Of a stretch of 20,594 bases of DNA, positions 7,858 through 14,432 are shown piece after piece. The notes beneath the pieces were generated by a model that worked only from the letters and a program-made list of their open reading frames with translations, had not been told where the DNA came from and did not search any database. The translations under genes and the position numbers were made by a program. The number at the start of each line of letters is the position of its first letter. Positions within the stretch are counted from its first letter, which is position 1. This DNA comes from Pseudomonadota bacterium (GTDB lineage Bacteria > Pseudomonadota > Gammaproteobacteria > Steroidobacterales > Steroidobacteraceae): positions 1 through 20,594 of the forward strand of contig JAKCEJ010000009.1 of the NCBI GenBank assembly GCA_021838065.1, read 5' to 3'.

Positions 7858-7992
7858 ATGGTCACGATCAGCGGCACAGTGGCCTTGCGGCTGCTCATGG
7901 GGCTGGGAGTGCTCCTCGCCGCCGCATTCACCGTGGGTGTATTCGTCGGCCAGCAGCGCGCCGGCGATCGGCCGCGCCGCGGGAGGCAATGA
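7858..7992 (+). CDS. Small single-pass membrane protein (44 aa)
   Basis: This short frame encodes a 44-residue peptide with one hydrophobic helix at about residues 8-31 (core LLMGLGVLLAAAFTVGVFVG), followed by a strongly basic tail ending GDRPRRGRQ. The positive tail after the helix suggests an N-out/C-in orientation. A purine-rich ribosome site (GGAGGG, 7840-7845) precedes the ATG at 7858; the adjacent GTG at 7855 is an alternative start with better spacing. It lies directly downstream of the second operator and its stop is one base before the DUF2306 GTG start, so the two are probably translated together. I recognise no family. Position, ribosome site and a clean helix support a real gene, perhaps an accessory subunit. 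Confidence 0.6.
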   Translation: MVTISGTVALRLLMGLGVLLAAAFTVGVFVGQQRAGDRPRRGRQ

Positions 7993-7993
7993 C

Positions 7994-8830
7994 GTGAGTC
8001 AGACCCACACGATGCGCTTGAGCGTGCCGTGGGACGCAAGCGCCACGCTCAACGTGGCAGCGCGGTGCTGGCTTGTGGTGACGCTCATCGGGCAATGGGC
8101 ATTCCTGACCTACCTGACCGGCTTTTATGGCCGCACGATCGTGACGGGGGACCCCGAGCAGTGGAACCTGAATCACGTGCTGCCGAGGGGTTACGTTGCC
8201 ACCGACCCTCACTGGGACCTGTATTTCGGTGCCCACGTCATGCTCGCCGCGGTCATCGCTTTCGGTGGCACGCTGCAGCTGATTCCGCAGATCCGCAATC
8301 GCGCCATTGCCTTTCACCGCTGGAACGGCCGCGTGTTCATGCTGACCGCGCTTGGCGGCAGCCTCACGGGCCTATGGATGGTCTGGATGCGCGGAGCGGA
8401 CCTGGGCGGCGGCAGCACCCTGGGTCCGCTGTCCGTCAGTGTCGATGCGCTCCTGATCATCGCGTTTGCGGCGGTTGCCTGGTCGCTGGTGCGCCGGGGT
8501 CATATCGAAAGCCACCGCCGCTGGACACTGCGGCTGTTCATGGTCGCCAACGGGGTGTGGTTCCTGCGCCTCGGCGTATTCGGGTGGTACATCCTCACGG
8601 GCGGCGTCGGCATGACCAACAGCGGCACCGGGCCGATGAACTACTTCTTTGACTTTGCCGACTATCTGCTGCCCCTGGCCGTACTGGAGCTGTACTTGCG
8701 CGCCAGGGATGGGGGGAATTTCAGCGCTCGGATCGCAGCGGTGGTCACCGTTCTTGCCGCCACTGCCTACATGGCAGTCGGAATGATTGCCCTGACGATG
8801 GTTCAGTTGTCACTGCTCAGCAAGCTATGA
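7994..8830 (+). CDS. DUF2306 domain membrane protein
   Basis: This 278-residue integral membrane protein has about seven hydrophobic helices. Histidine-bearing motifs fit the DUF2306 family: GAHVMLAA (His81), FHRWNGRVF (His108) and a second HRRWTLRLF segment, the last two looking like an internal repeat of an HRW-type motif. The family has no firm function; the conserved membrane histidines invite speculation about heme or metal binding. The GTG at 7994 is chosen over the ATG at 7937 because a GGGAGG ribosome site sits about 8 bases upstream and the longer start would overlap the small membrane gene. Its control by the operator shared with the ABC operon suggests a role in the same membrane response. 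Confidence 0.78.
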   Translation: MSQTHTMRLSVPWDASATLNVAARCWLVVTLIGQWAFLTYLTGFYGRTIVTGDPEQWNLNHVLPRGYVATDPHWDLYFGAHVMLAAVIAFGGTLQLIPQIRNRAIAFHRWNGRVFMLTALGGSLTGLWMVWMRGADLGGGSTLGPLSVSVDALLIIAFAAVAWSLVRRGHIESHRRWTLRLFMVANGVWFLRLGVFGWYILTGGVGMTNSGTGPMNYFFDFADYLLPLAVLELYLRARDGGNFSARIAAVVTVLAATAYMAVGMIALTMVQLSLLSKL

Positions 8831-8984
8831 CATGAACAGTTTGATCTCTGGTCAGCTTCTCATAAGCCCACAAAGCCGTTTTACGCAGTGCCCGCCGGGC
8901 CGGCAGCGCGGTGGTGATGTCGATCTCCGGGTGCATGCGCATGATCCGCAGGGTGATCTTCTGGCCCGGGTCGTACGAGTCGAG
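8817..8984 (-). pseudogene. PDZ-like fragment, reverse orientation remnant
   Basis: Read leftward, this stretch contains LDSYDPGQKITLRIMR followed by PEIDITTALPAR, which resembles the end of a PDZ domain of a trypsin-like protease (pattern xxxPGxxVxLxVxRxGxxxxxxVTLxxR). The frame then runs on to a TGA at 8819-8817. No N-terminal part is present: to the right the sequence becomes a plus-strand Sel1-type coding segment at about 8980. The fragment overlaps the very end of the DUF2306 gene. It looks like a rearranged scrap. The family match is from memory of the pattern and is tentative. Confidence 0.35.
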
Positions 8985-9227
8985 GATGCTGATGCCCAGT
9001 TCGACCTTGGTCTCATGTATGCCAAGGGCGAGGGCGTACCGCGCAATTCTGTAAACGCATTCAAGTGGCGGCTCCTGGCGAAGAGGGACTCAGACCTGAT
9101 CGATGCGGCCTACAATTGGTCCATAAACAGAATGAAAGAATCGGCTCCGCAGATGACCGCTGCCCAGATTGCGCGTGCGCGCCGTGAGGCTTCGCAGTGG
9201 ATCGCCGCTCATCAAGCTGCTCGCTGA
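8832..9227 (+). CDS. Sel1-repeat fragment, probably a truncated gene
   Basis: The open frame gives 131 residues. From about residue 50 it contains AQFDLGLMYAKGEGVPRN and AFKW, an excellent match to one Sel1 (TPR-like) repeat. It then ends with a helical tail containing MTAAQIARARREASQW, as is common at the C-terminus of Sel1-repeat proteins. The first ~50 residues are not Sel1-like, lack a signal peptide and coincide with the opposite-strand PDZ-like fragment. No ribosome site precedes ATG 8832. The most likely history is that only the 3' end of a Sel1-repeat gene survives (about 8979-9227), fused to foreign sequence; expression is doubtful. Confidence 0.5.
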   Translation: MNSLISGQLLISPQSRFTQCPPGRQRGGDVDLRVHAHDPQGDLLARVVRVEDADAQFDLGLMYAKGEGVPRNSVNAFKWRLLAKRDSDLIDAAYNWSINRMKESAPQMTAAQIARARREASQWIAAHQAAR

Positions 9228-9495
9228 ATAGCGCGTGGTCTGCTTAACCGCGGGGCTGATGCCGGATGCCCAGGGTGATGGAGGCGAAGGGCGGTTTGCG
9301 CAGCGCCGCGTAATCTCCTGGTGGGCGTAGAGCGAGTCAGCGGCATCGCGCTTTCCTTGATGATCGCAGGCGTGCTCAGGGATTCAGCGGAAGGAGCGCG
9401 GGGACGAAAGTGGTCTGCGCCGCGGCATCGGGCCTCCATCTGCGAAGTGGTGCGTGAATTCTGCAAGTGCGCCCGCGGATGAGCGCCCCGATCGC
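9228..9495. other. Non-coding or decayed spacer
   Basis: No supported gene lies between the Sel1 fragment and the end of the GntR gene. One minus-strand stretch (9336-9244) reads as a 30-codon protein-like tail between two stops, with a YAALRKPPFASITLGIR segment. This suggests another scrap of a broken gene, but I cannot name its family. No inverted repeats typical of insertion-sequence ends were recognised. Confidence 0.35.
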
Positions 9496-10407
9496 TCAGT
9501 CATCCAGTGCGGGAGCATGGCCCATGGCTTTGTCCCGGGCGGCGTCGCGCAGATGCAGTCGGATGAAATCCGCCGCGGCCTTGCGTTGGCCGCAGAGCAG
9601 CAACTCGATGAGCGTCTTGTGCTCCCGGCAGCGGCGGGCGGCGGCTTCGCGGTCGACTGCCTTGCTGTACTCCATCAGCCGGCGCAGTCGATTGATCCGT
9701 TTCAAGGATTCGACGATGAAGACGTTGCCGGAACAGGCGGCGATCGTCTCGTGAAGACGTGTGTTGGCATCGAACAGTTGAGCGGGTGAGACCCATTGCA
9801 CCGCGCCTTCGACCAGCGCCTGCTGTTCCGCCAGGCACTGGCGCAGCGCCGCCTCATCGAGCCTGAAGCGGGGCTCGTGCAGGGCCGCCGGCTCGATCAG
9901 GATGCGAAAGCGGTAGGCCTGGTTGTACGTCTCGTCGGAGGTCAGAATCGGCACGAACTGCCATCCATGACCCGGCCGCCGCTCGATCCATCCCTCATTG
10001 ACGATGCGACGCAGGATCGAGCCCAGCCGGTTCCGCGTCAGTCCGTAGCGGTTCAGGAGAAGGTTTTCGGACACACGCTCGGGCAGGCGACCGGCCAGCC
10101 GGTCCTCCGCGATCTCAAGGTAGGTCGACTCCTCCGGTGATTCGCTCGCGAAGCTCGGCATAAACGGCGAGCGGTCGGGACGCCTGCGGACGATATAACC
10201 GCCGTGCGGGCGCGGGCCGACCGTGCCTCGTTTGGCGAGTTGCCGCAGCGCTTCACGGACGGGGGAGCGCGACACCATGAGGCGCGCAGCGAGAGTGCGC
10301 TCGACCAGGGCGGTGCCCGGTTCCATCGCTTCCTGCGCGATCAACTGCTCGATCTGGCCGGCGAGCCGTTCGCCGAGACCTCGGGTGGATCGATGACTGT
10401 CCGGCAT
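9496..10407 (-). CDS. GntR family regulator with tandem winged helices and FCD domain
   Basis: This is a 303-residue regulator. The first winged helix (about residues 12-74) has the GntR recognition segment VSRSPVREALRQLAKRG and the wing PHGGYIV. A second winged-helix-like unit follows (about 94-153) with YGLTRNRLGSILRRIVNEGW and wing RRPGHGWQFV. An all-helical FCD effector domain occupies about 160-300 and includes FDANTRLHETIAACSGN, with His, Asp and Asn candidates for metal or carboxylate-ligand contacts. Typical FadR/FCD proteins have one winged helix and about 220-250 residues, so the second one accounts for the extra length. The ATG at 10407 is preferred over the upstream in-frame start because that extension would overlap the ABM gene. 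It is the last gene of a leftward operon and probably controls it in response to the operon's substrate. Confidence 0.85.
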   Translation of the reverse strand: MPDSHRSTRGLGERLAGQIEQLIAQEAMEPGTALVERTLAARLMVSRSPVREALRQLAKRGTVGPRPHGGYIVRRRPDRSPFMPSFASESPEESTYLEIAEDRLAGRLPERVSENLLLNRYGLTRNRLGSILRRIVNEGWIERRPGHGWQFVPILTSDETYNQAYRFRILIEPAALHEPRFRLDEAALRQCLAEQQALVEGAVQWVSPAQLFDANTRLHETIAACSGNVFIVESLKRINRLRRLMEYSKAVDREAAARRCREHKTLIELLLCGQRKAAADFIRLHLRDAARDKAMGHAPALDD

Positions 10408-10418
10408 GATGCGCCGCC

Positions 10419-10718
10419 TCAGGTGGCGGCCACCTCGTCGAAGTGCTCCACGTGCGGCGGTTGCTGGAAGAACGGCCCGATGATCGCGCGCCATTCGGCG
10501 AATGCCGGCGAGTGCCGAAATCCCTCCGTGTGCGCCTCGAGCGAGTCCCACTCGACGATGAGGATGAAGCGCCCCGGGGATTCGCGGCAGGCGAGGATCC
10601 GGTGGCCTCGGCAGCCGGCGGCTCTCGCCAGCACCGTGCGCGCCGCGCGCGCGATGGCTTCGGAGAACGCGCCCCGCGACTCGGGAGCGACTTTGAAATC
10701 GGCAACCTCGATGATCAT
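10419..10718 (-). CDS. Antibiotic biosynthesis monooxygenase (ABM) domain protein
   Basis: This 99-residue protein has the ferredoxin-like ABM pattern: an N-terminal strand MIIEVADFKVAPESRGAF, a central GCRGHRILACRESPGRF hairpin, the strand FILIVEWDSLEAHTEGFR, and a C-terminal helix and strand ending PPHVEHFDEVA. Family members form dimers and include quinol monooxygenases, heme-degrading enzymes and many proteins of unknown function. The start at 10718 has a GAGG ribosome site and overlaps the stop of a possible 42-codon frame (ATGA). Only 11 bases separate its stop from the GntR gene, so it is part of the operon. It may act on a product of the neighbouring dehydrogenase, but no substrate can be read. 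Confidence 0.82.
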   Translation of the reverse strand: MIIEVADFKVAPESRGAFSEAIARAARTVLARAAGCRGHRILACRESPGRFILIVEWDSLEAHTEGFRHSPAFAEWRAIIGPFFQQPPHVEHFDEVAAT

Positions 10719-10843
10719 TGAGATACCTCGATCCTCTCTGCCGTGGCGACGATCAACCCGATCGCGGACTGCATGCCGATGAGCGCTGTGGCGTCCGTAA
10801 TCGTCACTATGATGGATGCGCGCTTCGACGGCTGATGCGGCAT
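10715..10843 (-). CDS. Possible small protein (42 aa) inside the operon
   Basis: Between the dehydrogenase and ABM genes a 43-codon frame runs from ATG 10843 to a TGA that overlaps the ABM start codon (ATGA). The peptide starts MPHQPSKR and has a mildly hydrophobic middle (TALIGMQSAIGLIVATAERI) that would be short for a membrane span. The overlap geometry matches the translational coupling used elsewhere in the window, and it fills an otherwise unexplained 137-base gap. A GAGCGGG stretch upstream is a weak ribosome site. No family is recognised. It could be a genuine small protein, the remnant of a larger gene, or chance. Confidence 0.35.
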   Translation of the reverse strand: MPHQPSKRASIIVTITDATALIGMQSAIGLIVATAERIEVSQ

Positions 10844-10855
10844 GCGGGGGCCCGC

Positions 10856-11926
10856 TCAACCACCAAGAGCGACCACGACGGCCTGGCCGAAAGCCCTCGT
10901 GCCGGTGCGCCCGCCGATATCGGCAGTGCGGGTCGCAGGATTGGCCAATACGGCCTCGACGGCGCCATGAATTGCCGCGGCTGCCGCGCGGAAGGTGTCT
11001 TTCCGGTGATGAGCGCCGAGCCAGTCCAGGAGCATGGCCACTGAGAGGATCATGGAGGTCGGATTCGCCCGGTCCTGATTCGCGATGTCCGGCGCCGAGC
11101 CGTGCTGCGCCTGCGCGCAGCACAGCGCATCACCCGCCATCACCGAGCCGGCGAGGCCGAGACTTCCGGACAGCTCGCTCGCGAGGTCGGAGAGGATGTC
11201 GCCATAGAAGTTCTCGGCGAGGAGCACATCGAAACGCTCCGGGGTGCGCACCAGATGGGCCGTGGCCGCATCGATCAGCAGGTCGTCGAGCTCGACCTGC
11301 GGGAAATCCCGAGCGATCCGCCGCGCGCACTCCAGGAACAGCCCGTCGGTCATATGAAAGCTGTTCACCTTGTGGATGGCCGTGACCTTGCGGCGGCGGC
11401 TCATGGCGAGCTCGAAGGCGCGGCGCGCGATCCGCTCGCTGCAGTGGCGCGTGATCTTGCGCACCGAGAGGGCCATGTCGGGACTGGGCATCATCTCGCC
11501 CCAGCCGCGGCTCATGTTGCGGTCCGGGTAGAACCCTTCGGTGGCCTCGCGCATGATGACCAGGTCCATGCTCTTGCCCGCCTTGAGGTTCGAGGGCAGA
11601 TAGGGGCGGGTGCGGGCCGGGCGCACATTGGCGTACAGATCGAGCCCGACGCGCAATGAGGCGGAGATATTGCGGCCGCCCTGCTCCGGCGCAGGGTAGT
11701 CGGCGTGCGATTGCGTGCCAAGGATGATGCCCTCGTATGTGCGTGCCCGCTCCAGCACCTCCTGGCGCAGCGTCGTGCCGTGCTTGCGCAGGCTGACGAA
11801 TCCGACCTCCTCGTCGTCGAGGTGGATATGGAGCCCGAAACGCCGATCCGCCACCTGCAGCACCTCGAGGGCGCAGGCGACGATCTCGGGGCCGATGCCG
11901 TCTCCAGGCAGAGCGAGGAATTTCAT
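10856..11926 (-). CDS. Isocitrate/isopropylmalate dehydrogenase family enzyme
   Basis: This 356-residue protein is full length for the beta-decarboxylating dehydrogenase family. Substrate residues are all present: Arg92 and Arg102 in SLRVGLDLYANVRP, Arg126 and Tyr133 in MREATEGFY, Lys186 in AIHKVNSFHMTDG, and the metal aspartates Asp219, Asp243 and Asp247 (FYGDILSDLA). The adenine-binding loop GSAPDIANQDRANP is intact and its form suggests NAD rather than NADP. It should oxidise and decarboxylate a D-malate-type 2-hydroxy acid. The family also covers 3-isopropylmalate, tartrate, D-malate and homoisocitrate. The lack of leuC, leuD or other leucine genes nearby, and the presence of a cupin, ABM protein and FCD regulator, argue for a catabolic substrate rather than leucine synthesis. 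The gap to the upstream cupin gene is 15 bases. Confidence 0.88.
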   Translation of the reverse strand: MKFLALPGDGIGPEIVACALEVLQVADRRFGLHIHLDDEEVGFVSLRKHGTTLRQEVLERARTYEGIILGTQSHADYPAPEQGGRNISASLRVGLDLYANVRPARTRPYLPSNLKAGKSMDLVIMREATEGFYPDRNMSRGWGEMMPSPDMALSVRKITRHCSERIARRAFELAMSRRRKVTAIHKVNSFHMTDGLFLECARRIARDFPQVELDDLLIDAATAHLVRTPERFDVLLAENFYGDILSDLASELSGSLGLAGSVMAGDALCCAQAQHGSAPDIANQDRANPTSMILSVAMLLDWLGAHHRKDTFRAAAAAIHGAVEAVLANPATRTADIGGRTGTRAFGQAVVVALGG

Positions 11927-11941
11927 GGCGCGCCCCTCGAA

Positions 11942-12364
11942 TCAGGTCGGGTTGCCGTGCTCGGCGACCACCGGATGCGTCACGCCCGTGGCGGTGATCG
12001 TGCGGGTCGCGCTCGCGTTGGCGTAAATCCAGAGGATCTTCATCGGCTCCGCCTCGGACAGGTTGCGGAAGCGATGCGAGATGCCGGGTGGGATGTACGT
12101 CGCCTCGTGAGGCTTGAGCTCGTACTCATGCCCGTCGATGTCGAGAACGGCACGGCCCTCCATCAGCACCACGCTCTCCTCGCAGTTGTGACTGTGATAC
12201 GGGATCTCGGCGCCGCCGCTGAAGGCGGTGTAGCCGGTGATGAAACTCCTCGCACCGACGGCCGGCGTCACCAGCGGCGTGGTGCTGGCGCCGCCGCCGC
12301 GCTCGTACCGGGGCAGGGCATCAGGCTTCAGGAGCACGGCATTGGATGGGGTGCGGATGGTCAT
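11942..12364 (-). CDS. Cupin domain protein
   Basis: This 140-residue single-domain cupin has the first motif in YHSHNCEESVVLMEGRA, giving His57, His59 and Glu63, and the second in YIPPGISHRFRN with His97, the standard 3-His/1-Glu metal site. The family spans isomerases, dioxygenases, decarboxylases and sugar- or acid-binding proteins. It is the first gene of the leftward operon, with a clear GAGG ribosome site before ATG 12364, and is followed after 15 bases by the dehydrogenase gene. It is plausibly an isomerase or lyase preparing the dehydrogenase substrate, or a metal-dependent oxygenase; the sequence does not decide. Confidence 0.85.
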   Translation of the reverse strand: MTIRTPSNAVLLKPDALPRYERGGGASTTPLVTPAVGARSFITGYTAFSGGAEIPYHSHNCEESVVLMEGRAVLDIDGHEYELKPHEATYIPPGISHRFRNLSEAEPMKILWIYANASATRTITATGVTHPVVAEHGNPT

Positions 12365-12732
12365 GGGAACACCTCAGTCGAACCAATGAGCGCGCCGGGC
12401 AGGAGAGCGGTTTGACTCAACGGTGCGCGTGTGAGCGGGTCAGACATCGCCCGGTCCGGAAACCGTAGGATCACCCGATTGGTATTTTAGTGCCACAATA
12501 TACCAATGGCCCGCCGATGGGGCAATGAGGGCAGCGCCGGCTGCAGCCGCGCGTCTGCGCGGGAAGGTGCTGCAGCTGCGGTTGCAGGGTCTGTCTCGGT
12601 GGCGGCACGCTAAGCTGCGAGCCGATGCCTGCAGCCGCTTTCCGGGCGGTGGGCACCTCGCATGCGGACATGGCGGCGCGAAGATTGGGCTGCGCTGCAC
12701 CCCGCGGAGCCCTGCCGCTCGTATTGAGTGAT
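12365..12732. other. Divergent intergenic region
   Basis: About 370 bases separate the leftward cupin operon from the rightward sigma factor gene. The only clear element is the palindrome at 12478-12507. The sigma-factor frame is open upstream to an ATG at 12625, but that 36-residue extension is Arg/Ala-rich and does not resemble a sigma factor N-terminus. No RNA gene or second operator was recognised. Confidence 0.5.
12478..12507. promoter_or_regulatory. Palindromic operator candidate between cupin operon and sigma factor
   Basis: A perfect 8-base inverted repeat ATTGGTAT-N14-ATACCAAT spans 12478-12507, an AT-rich island in a very GC-rich spacer. The half-sites are 22 bases apart centre to centre, about two helical turns, so both would lie on the same DNA face. 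TGGTA/TACCA half-sites fit what is known of GntR/FCD operators. The site is about 115 bases upstream of the cupin start and 225 bases upstream of the sigma gene start, and likely belongs to the cupin operon. The repeat is seen; the binder is inferred. Confidence 0.55.
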
Positions 12733-13377
12733 ATGGAAGCCGATCCAATCAGCCTCTATGCGGTGATTCCGGCCGACGGGGAACCCTCCTCGACGAGTCG
12801 GGAGGCCTTGACGCCCGAGCTGGGGCAGGCGGCGGCGGAGCGCAGGCTGGCGCGGGCGCAAGCGGGCGAGATGGGGGCTTTCAGAGACCTCATCTCGACC
12901 CATCAGGACGCCATTTACACGCTCGCGCTGCGTCTCCTCGGGGTTCGCGAGGACGCCGAAGAGCTCGCGCAGGACGTTTTCGTCGCGCTGCACCGCCATC
13001 TGACCGCGATGAGCTCGCCGGCGCACCTGCATTTCTGGTTGCGCCGCACGGTCTGCCACCGGGCCATCGATAGGCTGCGGCGGCGACCGCCGCTGGCGAA
13101 CGTGCCTCTGGAGGCGGCCGGCGAGCTATCCGCGGCGGAGCCGGATGGCGATCCGATGCTGCAGCGGTTCCTGTTGGGATTGATCGCGCAGCTTGCGCCG
13201 CTGCCAAGAGCGGTGCTGCTGCTGCGATTCCAGGAAGACCTCGATCCGGCCGAGATTGCCGAGGTGCTCGATGTGCCGGTCAACACCATCAAGAGCCATC
13301 TGAAGCGATCGCTCGCCAAGCTGCGCGGGCTCTGGGATGCGCGAATGCAATCCCATCGCGCGGGAGTGCAGTCATGA
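12733..13377 (+). CDS. ECF-type RNA polymerase sigma factor
   Basis: This 214-residue protein has a sigma-70 region 2 (about residues 48-116), including HQDAIYTLALRLLGVREDAEELAQDVFVAL split by its usual DAEE(L)xQDVF core, and a region 4 (about 148-197) with RAVLLLRFQEDLDPAEIAEVL and VNTIKSHLKRSLAKLR. No region 3 or C-terminal sensory domain is present. The ATG at 12733 gives a normal ECF N-terminus; 12625 is an in-frame alternative. Its TGA overlaps the ATG of the next gene, so synthesis is coupled to a membrane partner, the standard sigma/anti-sigma arrangement. It probably directs transcription of its own operon, but no ECF promoter motif was identified upstream. Confidence 0.9.
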   Translation: MEADPISLYAVIPADGEPSSTSREALTPELGQAAAERRLARAQAGEMGAFRDLISTHQDAIYTLALRLLGVREDAEELAQDVFVALHRHLTAMSSPAHLHFWLRRTVCHRAIDRLRRRPPLANVPLEAAGELSAAEPDGDPMLQRFLLGLIAQLAPLPRAVLLLRFQEDLDPAEIAEVLDVPVNTIKSHLKRSLAKLRGLWDARMQSHRAGVQS

Positions 13378-13769
13378 CTGACGAATTCGAAACACAGCTG
13401 CGTCGGGCGCTGCGGCCGCAGGATCCCGGCGCACCGTTCACCGAGCGCGTGATGCAGCGGATGAACGGTGCGCCGCGGGCGCTCGGAGCCTCGCGCGAGC
13501 CGAGGGCGGCAGGGCTGCGGGGCTGGCTCAGCCGGGCGGGATCGGCTGCGCGGCTGCGTTTGCCCCGGCGCGCCCCGCAATGGGTGGCGGCCACGGTGCT
13601 GGCGTGCGCGGTTGCGGTAGTCGGGGTGGCGCACTGGCGCAGCGAGTCCCTGGCTCGCTCGCGCGCCATGCAGGCCCGGGCCGAGCTGCTGCAGGCGCTC
13701 AGCGTCACCGCCGAGACTCTCGGCACGGCGCGCAAACTGGTGCGTCGCAACAACGGCCACGAATCATGA
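13374..13769 (+). CDS. Single-pass membrane protein, probable anti-sigma factor
   Basis: This 131-residue protein has a cytoplasmic N-terminal part (about 1-68), one membrane helix at about residues 70-88 (WVAATVLACAVAVVGVAHW) and a short C-terminal helix. There is no HxxxCxxC zinc motif, so it is not a ZAS-type anti-sigma. The start overlaps the sigma gene stop (ATGA) and its own stop overlaps a possible ATG of the next frame. An anti-sigma or sigma-modulating role is inferred from topology and position only. The N-terminal region rich in Arg and Ala is poorly conserved-looking. Confidence 0.7.
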   Translation: MTDEFETQLRRALRPQDPGAPFTERVMQRMNGAPRALGASREPRAAGLRGWLSRAGSAARLRLPRRAPQWVAATVLACAVAVVGVAHWRSESLARSRAMQARAELLQALSVTAETLGTARKLVRRNNGHES

Positions 13770-13816
13770 GGCGCACGCCCATGCGGCGATCCCTCAATCA
13801 ACATTTGGAGACGCTC

Positions 13817-14395
13817 ATGCGATCGATCTATGCTCTGGTGATCTGTGCGCTGGTCGCGCTGCCGCCGGCCGCTGCGGCCACAGGAGGCGAGCCGGGAAGG
13901 CTGGCGCTGCCGGGGTTCAGCGCGCTCGCCAAGAAGGCAACCCGCTCGGTGGATGTCTCGCTCGACCCGTCCGAGCTCGGGATGGCGGCAGGATTCTTCA
14001 GCAATGGCCACGACGCCAACTCCGCCGCGCTGCGACAGCTGATCGCGGGCCTGCGGGGTGTGTATGTGCGCAGTTACCACTTCGCCCATGCCGACGAGTA
14101 CTCCAAGGCCGCGGTCAAAACGGTGATGGCGCAGCTCGCAGCGCCCGATTGGACGCCGATCGTCTCGGTGCACCAGCGCAAGCGCGGCAGGGGCGACACC
14201 GACGTCGACATTTATATCTTGCGCCGCGGCGCGCAGACCCAGGGCATGGCGATCATCGCCGAGAAGCCTCGCGAGCTGACGATCGTCAACATTGTCGGCT
14301 CGATCGACCTGGCAAAGCTCGAGCAGCTTCAGGGGCAGTTCGGCGTGCCGAGGGTGGGGGTCGCGAAAGATGCCAAGGAGCCTGCGGCCCAGTAG
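13817..14395 (+). CDS. DUF4252 family exported protein
   Basis: This 192-residue protein starts with a clean signal peptide (MRSIYALVICALVALPPAAA, predicted cleavage after an Ala-rich stretch). The DUF4252 region follows, including AALRQLIAGLRGVYVRSYHF, VSVHQRKRGRGDTDVDIYIL and a C-terminal ELTIVNIVGSIDLAKL strand-helix. The ATG at 13817 is preferred because GGAG lies 6 bases upstream and it places the signal peptide at the N-terminus. An ATG at 13766, overlapping the previous stop, would add 17 residues. DUF4252 proteins often sit behind an ECF sigma factor and membrane protein; the molecular function is unknown. No lipobox cysteine was found, so a soluble periplasmic form is likely. Confidence 0.8.
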   Translation: MRSIYALVICALVALPPAAAATGGEPGRLALPGFSALAKKATRSVDVSLDPSELGMAAGFFSNGHDANSAALRQLIAGLRGVYVRSYHFAHADEYSKAAVKTVMAQLAAPDWTPIVSVHQRKRGRGDTDVDIYILRRGAQTQGMAIIAEKPRELTIVNIVGSIDLAKLEQLQGQFGVPRVGVAKDAKEPAAQ

Positions 14396-14432
14396 CCCGG
14401 CCGAGGGGTGCGGGGCGCTTTGACCCGGCCCC

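Noticed and set aside
10856..11926. Naming the dehydrogenase LeuB
   Set aside because: No leucine-pathway neighbours, and catabolic neighbours fit better; substrate class cannot be read from the motifs alone.
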